From NCBI GenBank assembly GCA_009782555.1, contig WRIV01000009.1:1-64000 (forward strand): a DNA stretch of 64,000 bases. Reading direction: 5' to 3'. Numbering within the stretch: position 1 is the first letter of the stretch; every line of letters starts with the position of its first letter. The position numbers and the translations under genes were made by a program. This DNA is from Treponema sp. (GTDB taxonomy: Bacteria; Spirochaetota; Spirochaetia; Treponematales; Breznakiellaceae). Shown piece after piece: positions 54,275-62,535 of the stretch. The notes below the pieces were generated by a model. That model saw nothing but the letters and a program-made list of their open reading frames with translations, searched no databases and was not told where the DNA came from.

Positions 54275-55390
54275 TTACGCATCCCGGATTAACGAAAAAG
54301 TTTTTTCGGCGCAGTCGTTCCAGGAAAAGGCTTTGGCCCGTTCCAGTCCTTTCTGGGAAAGGGATCGGGCAAGCTCCCGGTCGGTAAGATCTACCATCCG
54401 GTCCGCCATTTCTTCCACATCATGGGGATCAAAGTACAGCGCCGCATGGTTCGCCGCTTCCGGCAGAGAGGCCGCCCGGGCGCATGCTACGGGAACGCCG
54501 GAAGCCATGGCTTCCAGCACCCCCAGGCCAAAACCTTCATACATGGAAGGGTATACCACAAAATCCGCCCCCGCATAGAGTTCCGGCAGGCTGGTATAGG
54601 GGAAATGGCCGGTAAAAAAGATATCGTTTCGGTATCGTGAAGAAGCAGCGGCGGCCTTAACCGTCTCTGCGTTTTTGCTGTCCGATCCGGCCAGTACCAG
54701 CCTGTGGGGATACCGGGTCCGTTCCTTAAAAATAGCGAAGGCCTGTATCAATTTTCCGTGGTTTTTTACCGGATAATCTATCCGGGCAGCATAGAGGATG
54801 TAGGGCCTGCGGAAGCTAAATGGCTGAATCAGGACCACGCTTTCTTCGTTCCGGGGCCGGGGATAAAATACACTGGTATCCACCCCATTGGGGATCACGG
54901 TTATCTTCGATTCTTTTACATTTACAAGATCGATAAGTTCCTGTTTGACAAATTCGCTTACCGCAATGATCCGATCCAACCGCCGGAGGGAATCGGGAAG
55001 GATCATCCGGATTAACCCCAAGGATTCTCGGGTTTTCCGGGTTCCCCAATAGCCGGCCATATCATGGACCGTACCAATGGAGAGGCAGGGAAAGGCATGA
55101 GGAATACGCTGGTGGGCGGCGGGGAAAAAACAAGCCCGGTACCTCCGGGAAAGGGCAAAATCAGGGAACCGGATCAAATGCCAAAGGGTATTGGCGGTTC
55201 TACCGTTAAAACGGCACCGGGAGATATATTCACAGTGCCGGGCCGCTTCGGTATAGACATAACGGTCATAATCCCAGCCAAAAAGCTCGAATTGTTCTTT
55301 CTGAGGTATCCGTTTAAGGAGCTGCAGCAGATAAACACCTATCCCCGATCGGCCCCCGGCGGAGGCAAAGGTGTCTATACCGATTTTCAT
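54275..55390 (-). CDS. Group 1 (GT4-like) glycosyltransferase
   Basis: 371 residues, GT-B fold. N-terminus KIGIDTFASAGGRSGIGVYLLQLL, then a sugar-nucleotide-binding C-terminal domain with VLAGSDSKN and the E-x7-E signature around FGLGVLEAM (STYEGFGLGVLEAMASGVPV context), ending ADRMVDLTDRELARSLSQKG. It may act in envelope glycan synthesis; donor and acceptor are unknown. TATACT lies six bases before the ATG and no ribosome-binding site is seen. Confidence 0.88.
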   Translation of the reverse strand: MKIGIDTFASAGGRSGIGVYLLQLLKRIPQKEQFELFGWDYDRYVYTEAARHCEYISRCRFNGRTANTLWHLIRFPDFALSRRYRACFFPAAHQRIPHAFPCLSIGTVHDMAGYWGTRKTRESLGLIRMILPDSLRRLDRIIAVSEFVKQELIDLVNVKESKITVIPNGVDTSVFYPRPRNEESVVLIQPFSFRRPYILYAARIDYPVKNHGKLIQAFAIFKERTRYPHRLVLAGSDSKNAETVKAAAASSRYRNDIFFTGHFPYTSLPELYAGADFVVYPSMYEGFGLGVLEAMASGVPVACARAASLPEAANHAALYFDPHDVEEMADRMVDLTDRELARSLSQKGLERAKAFSWNDCAEKTFSLIRDA

Positions 55391-55396
55391 GCCATT

Positions 55397-55402
55397 AGTA
55401 TA
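55397..55402 (-). promoter_or_regulatory. -10 TATACT six bases before glycosyltransferase ATG
   Basis: Minus strand TATACT, six bases, ATG at 55390; the same spacing as at 20450 and 20547. The -35 is weak. Candidate leaderless transcript. Confidence 0.4.
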
Positions 55403-55525
55403 CCGTTTTTTTGCTCAACCTACTATGTTATTGTCCATTATTACCCAAAAATGCCGGAATCGTATATTTAGCGGGGGAACCGGCAAAAAAAATGTATTTA
55501 TTTTGATTTTTTACCGATAAACTAC

Positions 55526-55554
55526 TTGAAACACAAGGTATGGTGTGATATACT
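55526..55554 (+). promoter_or_regulatory. nrdR-nrdD promoter
   Basis: TTGAAA (55526-55531), exactly 17 bases, TATACT (55549-55554; five of six). The nrdR start is about 95 bp downstream. Confidence 0.65.
55531..55546. promoter_or_regulatory. NrdR-box-like palindrome in the promoter spacer
   Basis: ACACAAGGTATGGTGT has ACAC and GTGT ends around an AT-containing centre, like the NrdR box (ACACWATATWTWGTGT in outline). It fills the space between -35 and -10. A poorer second match, GCGCTATATATATGGG (55574-55589), lies 43 bp further, about four helical turns. Autoregulation by NrdR is the expected meaning. Confidence 0.55.
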
Positions 55555-55607
55555 GGGATATTATTCAGTTTTTGCGCTATATATATGGGGCTACAGGTAG
55601 GGTAACA

Positions 55608-55649
55608 ATGCTGCGTCTGCTCCGTTTTTTAGTGTTTAGCGAGGGTTAG
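55608..55649 (+). CDS. 13-codon leader ORF abutting nrdR
   Basis: ATG at 55608 with TAGGG upstream encodes MLRLLRFLVFSEG and stops at TAG (55647-55649) immediately before the nrdR GTG, in the same frame. The nrdR ribosome-binding site GAGGG lies inside it. It may be a leader peptide coupling translation, or a chance frame. Confidence 0.35.
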   Translation: MLRLLRFLVFSEG

Positions 55650-56114
55650 GTGCGCTGCCCCCATTGCGGCAACTTTGATGACAAAGTAATTGAATCCCGG
55701 ACTTTGGCCAACGGCGAAGCGATCCGGCGGCGGCGGGAATGTACCTGTGGCTATCGTTTTACCAGCTATGAGAGGATCGAAGACAAGCCTTTCATGGTGG
55801 TAAAACGGGACGGACGAAGGGAACCCTTTGACCGGCTCAAGATTGAAAAAGGGGTAAAGCGGGCCCTGGAAAAGCGGCCAGTCTCTTCCATGCAGATCGA
55901 AAGCCTGGTAAACGATGTTGAAGATCAGGCGGAAATCCTTGGCCGGGTCAGCCATGAAATTAATTCCAAAAAACTGGGGGATCTGGTTTTAACGAAAATT
56001 GGAGAGATGGACAAAGTTGCCTATGTCCGTTTTGCATCAGTATACCGGCACTTTGAAAATCCGGATGAATTCGTCCGGGAAATTAAAAAACTGGGAACCG
56101 GGGAGGAAGTATGA
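55650..56114 (+). CDS. nrdR: Transcriptional repressor NrdR
   Basis: NrdR senses ATP/dATP through an ATP cone and represses ribonucleotide reductase genes. The 154 residues start with the zinc ribbon CPHCGNFDDKVIESR...CTCGYRF and continue with the ATP-cone domain VKRDGRREPFDRLKIEKGVKRALEKRPVS. Start GTG at 55650, with GAGGG upstream. It overlaps nrdD by 4 bp (ATGA), so the regulator and enzyme are coupled. Confidence 0.96.
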   Translation: MRCPHCGNFDDKVIESRTLANGEAIRRRRECTCGYRFTSYERIEDKPFMVVKRDGRREPFDRLKIEKGVKRALEKRPVSSMQIESLVNDVEDQAEILGRVSHEINSKKLGDLVLTKIGEMDKVAYVRFASVYRHFENPDEFVREIKKLGTGEEV

Positions 56115-58153
56115 TACGCAGCGTGGTAAAGCGCTCCGGAGAAATAGAAGGTTATAACAGGCGGAAAATACGGGACGCCATAGCCCGGGCCTTTGCCGCT
56201 GTACGGGGATCGGAAAACAACGATGTCGGCATCGATGCCTTGACTGCCAGGGTGGAAGAACTGATCCTGACCATGATGGCTGGGCGTCATCCAAACTCAA
56301 TCCCCGCCATCGAGGAAATCCAAGACCTGGTAGAAACCTCTCTGATTGAAAAAAAAGAAACCGCCGTTGCCAAAGCATACATCCTCTACCGGGCGCGGCA
56401 CGAAGCAATGCGGGACGCAAAACGGCTCATGCTGGACATCGATTCCACCATGGACGGCTACCTGAAACAATCGGACTGGCGGGTTAACGAAAACGCTAAT
56501 GTAAATTATTCCCTGGGAGGACTGATACTCCACAATTCGGGGAGTATCACCGCCAATTACTGGCTGAAAAATATTTACGATCCGGAAATCGCCGCCGCCC
56601 ATAGGAACGCCGACTTCCACATTCACGACCTGTCGATGTTTTCCGGCTACTGCGCCGGCTGGTCCCTCCGGCAGTTAATTGCCGAAGGACTGGGAGGAGT
56701 ACCGGACAAGATCACCAGCAAACCCGCAAAACATCTTTCTACCCTGATGCAGCAGGCGGTAAATTTTCTGGGCTGTTTACAAAACGAATGGGCCGGCGCC
56801 CAGGCATTTTCTTCCTTTGACACCTATACCGCCCCCTTTGTTAAGGCCGATAATCTTTCGGACAAGGAAATAAAACAATGTCTGCAAAGCTTTATCTTTG
56901 GCGTCAACACCCCCAGCCGCTGGGGATGCCAGGCACCTTTTACCAACATCACCCTGGACTGGAATTGTCCTGTCGACTTAAAAGATCGCCGGGCCGTAGT
57001 GGACGGAAAAGAAACGAATTTTTGCTACGGCGACTGCAAAGAGGAAATGGACCGGATAAACCGGATCTTCATTGAACTGATGCTGGAAGGAGACGCCGCG
57101 GGCCGGGGTTTTCAATACCCCATACCTACCTACAATATTACCGCAGACTTCGACTGGGACAGCCCCAACTCCGCCCTCCTCTTTGAAATGACCGGCCGTT
57201 ATGGCACCCCCTACTTCCAGAACTTTGTCAATTCCGACCTTGATCCCGGCGATGTACGATCCATGTGCTGCCGGCTCCAACTGGACAAACGGGAACTCCG
57301 TAAACGAGGAGGAGGCCTATTCGGATCCGATGAACTGACCGGTTCCATCGGGGTAGTAACGATTAACCTTCCCCGGCTGGGTTACCTGGCAAAAAACAGG
57401 GATGACTTTTACTTCCGCCTGGAAAAATTGATGATCCTGGCCAAGGAAAGCCTAAAGACCAAACGCAAGGTGGTAACCAAACTTTTGGAGACTGGATTGT
57501 TTCCCTATACCCGCCGCTATCTCCGCACCATGGACAACCACTTTAACACCATAGGGCTTGTGGGAATGAATGAATGTATCCTTAACTTTTTGGGCCGGAA
57601 CATTACCATCGCCGACAAGAGCGGACAGGACTTTGCCCTTTCGGTGCTGAATTTTATGCGGAAAAAGCTGGCCGATTTCCAGGAAGAAACGGGAGAACTG
57701 TTTAACCTGGAAGCTACTCCGGCGGAATCCACTTCCTACCGGCTGGCAAAACACGACAAACAGCGGTACCCCGACATTATCAGTTCCGGTACGGCTGAGC
57801 CCTACTATACAAATTCCACCCAGCTTCCGGTCATGCAGACCGAAGATATCTTTGACGCGCTGGACCTTCAGGAGGCACTGCAAGCCGCCTATACCGGAGG
57901 CACGGTGTTTCACACCTTTACAGGTGAAGCCATAGAAGACTGGCGTGTCTGCCGGGATTTGGTCAAGACCATCGCCAACAATTACCGGATCCCCTACTTT
58001 ACCCTTTCTCCTACTTTTTCGGTTTGTCCCATCCACGGCTACCTTAGGGGAGAACACTTCTTCTGTCCCTTTTGCAGGGAAGAAGAAATGGAACGTCTTA
58101 ACAAACGCATTGCCGCCCTTGAAAAAGAACGGGAAGAGGTGATGGCAAGCTAA
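56111..58153 (+). CDS. nrdD: Anaerobic (class III) ribonucleotide reductase NrdD, lacking its glycyl-radical tail
   Basis: Class III enzymes reduce ribonucleoside triphosphates with a glycyl radical made by NrdG. The 680 residues have an ATP cone (~1-95), the conserved YCAGWSLRQLIAEGL region, a SMCCRLQLD segment with cysteine(s) expected to carry the thiyl radical, and GSIGVVTINLPRLGYL. The zinc site follows: Cys639-x2-His642, then Cys652-x2-Cys655. The protein then ends in a charged helix (656-680, ERLNKRIAALEKEREEV). The glycyl-radical tail normally found after the zinc site is missing and appears on the next gene. No nrdG is next to it. Confidence 0.93.
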   Translation: MIRSVVKRSGEIEGYNRRKIRDAIARAFAAVRGSENNDVGIDALTARVEELILTMMAGRHPNSIPAIEEIQDLVETSLIEKKETAVAKAYILYRARHEAMRDAKRLMLDIDSTMDGYLKQSDWRVNENANVNYSLGGLILHNSGSITANYWLKNIYDPEIAAAHRNADFHIHDLSMFSGYCAGWSLRQLIAEGLGGVPDKITSKPAKHLSTLMQQAVNFLGCLQNEWAGAQAFSSFDTYTAPFVKADNLSDKEIKQCLQSFIFGVNTPSRWGCQAPFTNITLDWNCPVDLKDRRAVVDGKETNFCYGDCKEEMDRINRIFIELMLEGDAAGRGFQYPIPTYNITADFDWDSPNSALLFEMTGRYGTPYFQNFVNSDLDPGDVRSMCCRLQLDKRELRKRGGGLFGSDELTGSIGVVTINLPRLGYLAKNRDDFYFRLEKLMILAKESLKTKRKVVTKLLETGLFPYTRRYLRTMDNHFNTIGLVGMNECILNFLGRNITIADKSGQDFALSVLNFMRKKLADFQEETGELFNLEATPAESTSYRLAKHDKQRYPDIISSGTAEPYYTNSTQLPVMQTEDIFDALDLQEALQAAYTGGTVFHTFTGEAIEDWRVCRDLVKTIANNYRIPYFTLSPTFSVCPIHGYLRGEHFFCPFCREEEMERLNKRIAALEKEREEVMAS

Positions 58154-58169
58154 AAAACAGGAGCAAAAT

Positions 58170-58661
58170 ATGAGAAACCTTGAGGTCATTGAAACTGAAC
58201 TAGCCGCGGCGAGGGAGGCCCTTTCCAATGCGAAGGGAACGCCGGCGGAAGTGTACAGCCGTATCGTGGGATATTACCGATCGGTACGGAACTGGAACAG
58301 GGGCAAGCGGGAAGAATACGGCCAGCGGGTGATGTTTCAGCCTGATGCATCCCTGCTGGCCTCCTGCACAACGGGAATACTGGAACAACCGGACAATCAA
58401 GAGCCCAGTGAAGAACGAGTTCTCCTCTTTGTCCGCCCCGCCTGTCCTGCCTGCCCCTCTGCAAAGGTTGCGGCAGGTAAGCTCGGTATCCCAATGGAAC
58501 TGTACGATGCCGATACCGACGAAGGATTGGCGGAGGCAGTACGGCACCAGGTGCTGTCCACCCCCACGGCGATACTTCTTTCTTCTACCGGAAAAGAACT
58601 GGGCCGCGCCCGGGATGCCCAGGCCATTGAACGGCTCATGGAAGAGGCCGTCGCCGTATAA
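58170..58661 (+). CDS. Glycyl-radical tail fused to a thioredoxin-like domain
   Basis: 163 residues in a different frame from nrdD (+1), 16 bp after its stop, with AGGAG at 58159-58163. Residues 1-22 form a charged helix. Residues 26-53 (AEVYSRIVGYYRSVRNWN, then RGKREEYGQR) match the NrdD C-terminal tail, with Gly34 as the expected radical glycine. Residues ~80-163 are a thioredoxin/glutaredoxin fold with CPAC (Cys92-Cys95) and the cis-Pro motif STPT. So the radical-bearing segment and a disulfide reductant domain are on one small protein. It may dock on NrdD through the paired helices. The fusion is not known to me. Confidence 0.88.
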   Translation: MRNLEVIETELAAAREALSNAKGTPAEVYSRIVGYYRSVRNWNRGKREEYGQRVMFQPDASLLASCTTGILEQPDNQEPSEERVLLFVRPACPACPSAKVAAGKLGIPMELYDADTDEGLAEAVRHQVLSTPTAILLSSTGKELGRARDAQAIERLMEEAVAV

Positions 58662-58687
58662 ACCGGTAGCCCTGCCCGCCCTTGGGG

Positions 58688-61171
58688 CTACACCAGAGTT
58701 CGGGCGATGCGGACTATGTCGGCAAAGACTCCGCCAGCGGTAACCTGGGCACCGGCACCGGGACCCTTGATCACCATGGGAAGCTTTGAATAGCGGTCGC
58801 TCATAATCACCACCATGTTGTCTGAATCTTTTAGGGTAAGGAAGGGGCTGTCCGCTTCTTCGATCCGTAAAGAGAGTTTTGCCCTGCTTTCTTCGATAAC
58901 CGCCACATAGCGAAGGGTTCTGCCATCTGCCGCTGCTTTTGCCCGGCGGGATTCAAAATCTCCATCACACTTTTCCAATTCTTTAAAAAAACTTTCCACA
59001 TCGGGGGCCTTAAAACAAGCGGCAGGGAGCAGAGGTTCAATTTCAACGGCACTGAACTCCAGGGATATGCCGCATTCTCGGGCCAGGATAAGTGCTTTCC
59101 GGGCGGCGTCCATGGCGTTTAAATCGTCCCGGGGATCCGGTTCGGTGTAGCCTGCAATTTTTGCCTCCCGGACCAGGGCGGAAAAAGATTTACCGCCGTC
59201 AAAGTTATTAAAAATATACGACAGGGTTCCGGAAAGAACCGCCTCGATACGCCGCACCCGATCTCCGGAGAGAAACAAATCCCGCAGGGTGGAGATCACT
59301 GGAAGTCCCGCACAGACTGTGGTTTCGTAAAGATAAGGGATGCCCCGTTCCCGGGAATAACCGGTCAGCATCCGGTAGTATTCATAACTCCCCGCATTGG
59401 CCCGTTTGTTGGGGGTAATGATCGGTATGGAGTGTGTTATAATGCCGCCATAGGCGGCGGATACTTCGTCGCTGGCGGTACAGTCGCAAAAGGCCGTGTT
59501 GGGAAGGTTCAAAACCTTCATCCTATCGATAAATGCTTTCAGGTTAAACGGTTCCGGCTTTTCATTATCCGGTTTTACATTTCCCCTTTTAAATAATTCT
59601 TTTACGTCTCGCGGATCAAGGCCCTGGGCATTAAAGATCATGCCCCGGGAATTGCCCGCCCCCGCCAGATTGATCCTGATTTGGTGGGTGTCTGCCAGTA
59701 TTTCCCGGTGTTCTGCAAGTTGATCCAAAAGGGTTCCTCCGATAAGACCGGAGCCCAGGAGGAAGAGGTTCACCGAGCGAACCCCGGCCAGAAAGAACGC
59801 TTCGTGAATGGCGTTAAGGGCCTTTGCTTCATCGGATCGGGCAATTACCAGGGAGATATTGAGTTCCGATGAGCCCTGGGCGATGGCCACTACGTTGATC
59901 CCGTTCCGCCCCAGGGCGTGGAAAACCTTGCCGGAAATGCCGGACACCCGCTTCATCCGTCCGCCCACCACAGCAATAATGGCAAGCTCCTCCTCCACAG
60001 CCGGTTCCTCTACGACTCCATCGGCGATTTCCCGGCTGAACTCTTCCTTTAAGGCAGCGGCTGCATCTTCCCCCGACCTGGGATCCACCGCTGCGCAGAT
60101 CGAATATTCACTGGATGCCTGGCTGATAAGGATCACGTTGATCTTCCGCCGGGCCAGGGCGCCAAAGAATCGGGAAGAAAAACCCGCGACCCCTACCATG
60201 CCCGGCCCCTGCAGGCGGATTAGAGTTACCTGGGGAAGAGAACTAATCCCCCTGATAGGATATTCGCTTTGTTCGCCGGTTTTGGTGATCCGGGTTCCGG
60301 GACAGGAAGGATTAAAGGTATTTCGTATTACGATGGGAATTCCTTTTTCCAGAGCAGGTCTGACCGTAGGAGAATGAAGCACCTTTGCCCCAAAATGAGA
60401 AAGTTCCATCGCCTCCTCGTAGGAAAGGGAATTAATGCGAAAGGCATCCTTAACCAGTTTTGGATCGGAGGTCAAAAGTCCGTCCACATCGGTCCATATC
60501 TCCACCAATTCAGCATCCAGCGCCGCTCCATACAGGGCCGCAGATAAATCAGAACCTCCCCTTCCAAGAGTGGTAACAAAGCCATCCTCCGAACGGGCAA
60601 CAAAACCGGATGCAACAAAAAGAACACTCCCCTTTACCTTTTTCTTTATGCGGCTGTATGTTTTGTCCAGAAAAACATGGGCTGCACCATGCTTGTTATC
60701 GGTAACGATGAGTTCCCGGGAATCCAAATATTCCGCCGGAACACCGGAAACGCTGAGGATCCGGGCAATAAGGGGAGCGGAAAGATGTTCACCATAACTC
60801 ATGAGGTTATCCAAAATTTTAGGAGAGAGTTCATGCAGTACGGCAATTCCGTCCAGTATCCGGAAAAGTTCGGTACAGGTCTGTTCTATATCCAAAGCGG
60901 CGGCTTTTTGTTCGCCGCCGGAAAGAAAGGCGGCGTTAAGTTCCAGATGCCGCCGTTTTATTTCGGCTAATGCATCCGCCGCGGCATTGTCCGCGGAGGA
61001 GCCCTGTGCATTCCGGGCAGCTTCGATAAGGGCGTCGGTTATTCCCGACAGGGCGGATACCACTACCACCCTTGCTTTACCCGCATGATCGGGATCTTTT
61101 ACAATGGAAACAAGCTTAGAGATTGCCTCAGATGTGCCAACGGAAGTACCGCCGAATTTAAGTACCAGCAT
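58688..61171 (-). CDS. thrA: Bifunctional aspartate kinase / homoserine dehydrogenase
   Basis: An 827-residue fusion for the threonine/methionine/lysine branch. Aspartokinase: LVLKFGGTSVGTSEAISKLV (1-~290) with GRGGSDLSAALYGAAL. Two ACT-like domains (~315-460) for allosteric control. Homoserine dehydrogenase: NAD(P)-binding LLGSGLIGGTLLDQLAEH (~478), TASDEVSAAY, TTVCAGLPVISTLRDL, GTLSYIFNNFDGGKSFS, and a C-terminal DDLNAMDAARKALILARECG. It is divergent from the desulfurase gene. GGGGAG stands 12 bp before the ATG. Confidence 0.96.
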   Translation of the reverse strand: MLVLKFGGTSVGTSEAISKLVSIVKDPDHAGKARVVVVSALSGITDALIEAARNAQGSSADNAAADALAEIKRRHLELNAAFLSGGEQKAAALDIEQTCTELFRILDGIAVLHELSPKILDNLMSYGEHLSAPLIARILSVSGVPAEYLDSRELIVTDNKHGAAHVFLDKTYSRIKKKVKGSVLFVASGFVARSEDGFVTTLGRGGSDLSAALYGAALDAELVEIWTDVDGLLTSDPKLVKDAFRINSLSYEEAMELSHFGAKVLHSPTVRPALEKGIPIVIRNTFNPSCPGTRITKTGEQSEYPIRGISSLPQVTLIRLQGPGMVGVAGFSSRFFGALARRKINVILISQASSEYSICAAVDPRSGEDAAAALKEEFSREIADGVVEEPAVEEELAIIAVVGGRMKRVSGISGKVFHALGRNGINVVAIAQGSSELNISLVIARSDEAKALNAIHEAFFLAGVRSVNLFLLGSGLIGGTLLDQLAEHREILADTHQIRINLAGAGNSRGMIFNAQGLDPRDVKELFKRGNVKPDNEKPEPFNLKAFIDRMKVLNLPNTAFCDCTASDEVSAAYGGIITHSIPIITPNKRANAGSYEYYRMLTGYSRERGIPYLYETTVCAGLPVISTLRDLFLSGDRVRRIEAVLSGTLSYIFNNFDGGKSFSALVREAKIAGYTEPDPRDDLNAMDAARKALILARECGISLEFSAVEIEPLLPAACFKAPDVESFFKELEKCDGDFESRRAKAAADGRTLRYVAVIEESRAKLSLRIEEADSPFLTLKDSDNMVVIMSDRYSKLPMVIKGPGAGAQVTAGGVFADIVRIARTLV

Positions 61172-61213
61172 TTTGTTATACTACTCCCCTTGTCCGCTCA
61201 ATTTCAATCCGCT

Positions 61214-62404
61214 ATGATCCATGCCATGCGGCATTATTTCGACTGGGCGGCCACTGCTTTGCCAATAAACCGGAAAGAACCTGTCCTCCATGCCGGCCTT
61301 TCCATCCCCTTCGGCAACCCTTCTTCCATCCATGCGGAAGGTAAAGCCGCCCGTATGGCACTGGAAGATGCCCGGTCCCGTTGCGCTCAAGCACTGGGAG
61401 TAACGGCGGAAGAATTGTACTTTACTTCCGGCGGAACTGAATCAAATGCCATGATCCTTTTTTCCCTGCTCTGTAGACCCCGCCGGACCAACAATTCACA
61501 ATCCGCGGCACTGCTCTATTCGGCGGCGGAACATCCGTCAGTCCGGGAAAATGCCCCCGTACTGGAACAGCTCGGCATTCCCTGCGCTTCCATCGGAATA
61601 GAGACCGATGGAAGGACAAGCATCGCCATGTTGGAACGGGCACTGAAAAAAAATCCAGCTCCCCGGATGGTGGCGATCATGGCAGTAAACAACGAAACCG
61701 GTGCAATAAACGACATGGACGCACTATCGTCAGTGATTCGCAAACAACGAGGAGCCCCCATTCATTTCCACTGTGACGCAGTTCAGGGGGCGGGAAAAAT
61801 TCATCTGGACCTCCACGGCTGGGGAATTGACTCGGCGTCCCTGAGCGCCCATAAACTGGGAGGAAGCCGGGGGACGGGCCTCCTTTGGCTAAAATCGCCT
61901 ATCACTCCTCTTTTTCGCGGCGGCGGCCAGGAAAGAAAAATTCGGCCCGGTACGGAAAATACCGCCGGATCGGCAGACCTGGCCCGGGTCCTGGAACAAT
62001 ACGCCGGATCCGCCCTTCCCCCCCTGTACGAAGCGGCGGTGGAACGGATGAAACTCCTTATTGCAGCACTGCAAAACTCAGGCTTTTTTATTCCCATACC
62101 GGTGGACCGTAAAGACGAAGACCGCCGTTTTTCGCCATGGATACTTCAGGGAGCGTTTCGGAACCATGCGGGGAATATCATCCCCGGCGAGGTGCTGGTC
62201 CGGGCCCTGGATGAACGGGGCTTTGCCATTTCCACTGGATCGGCATGTTCGGCGGCGGACAAAAAACGATCCGTGCTGGACAGCATGGGACTGAACAGGG
62301 AAACCAGCCTGGGAGGAATCCGTATTTCTCAGGGACATTCCACCACCATGGACGAAATCGATATGCTGGCGAAGACAATCAGTGAATTGTGCCGAACCCT
62401 ATAA
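61214..62404 (+). CDS. Cysteine desulfurase (NifS/IscS-like)
   Basis: PLP-dependent enzyme that takes sulfur from cysteine for Fe-S clusters and thiolation. HYFDWAATALPINRKEP is the standard N-terminus. FTSGGTESNAMI binds PLP phosphate, HFHCDAVQGAGKIHLDL holds the Asp, SAHKLGGSRGTGLLW the Schiff-base Lys, and TGSACSAADKKRSVLDSMG the catalytic Cys. 396 residues from the ATG at 61214; an ATG at 61226 is equally possible. The longer frame from 61085 runs into thrA and is rejected. No iscU-like gene follows. Confidence 0.93.
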   Translation: MIHAMRHYFDWAATALPINRKEPVLHAGLSIPFGNPSSIHAEGKAARMALEDARSRCAQALGVTAEELYFTSGGTESNAMILFSLLCRPRRTNNSQSAALLYSAAEHPSVRENAPVLEQLGIPCASIGIETDGRTSIAMLERALKKNPAPRMVAIMAVNNETGAINDMDALSSVIRKQRGAPIHFHCDAVQGAGKIHLDLHGWGIDSASLSAHKLGGSRGTGLLWLKSPITPLFRGGGQERKIRPGTENTAGSADLARVLEQYAGSALPPLYEAAVERMKLLIAALQNSGFFIPIPVDRKDEDRRFSPWILQGAFRNHAGNIIPGEVLVRALDERGFAISTGSACSAADKKRSVLDSMGLNRETSLGGIRISQGHSTTMDEIDMLAKTISELCRTL

Positions 62405-62449
62405 CTGCTTTCATTTGGTACAGAATTTGCAGCGCATAAAAAAACAACC

Positions 62450-62484
62450 GTTCTTTTCCAAAACTTCAGTTTTTGGAAAAGAAC
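62450..62484. terminator. Bidirectional terminator-like hairpin, AACTTCAG loop
   Basis: Perfect 14-bp arms, GTTCTTTTCCAAAA (62450-62463) and TTTTGGAAAAGAAC (62471-62484), with loop CTTCAGT. On the minus strand GGTTG then seven T residues follow, so it should terminate the M48 gene; it may also end the desulfurase gene. Confidence 0.65.
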
Positions 62485-62535
62485 CTTTAGGTTTATGGGA
62501 AAAACCAGCCAAAAAACTCAGCCGGCAAAGAAACC

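Noticed and set aside
58143-58169. NrdD split as a simple homopolymer sequencing error
   Set aside because: The only window where one indel could join the frames has no run longer than two, and the second gene has its own well-spaced ribosome-binding site.
61085-61213. Longer N-terminus of the cysteine desulfurase
   Set aside because: The extension overlaps thrA and does not resemble the family N-terminus, which begins near HYFDWAATA.
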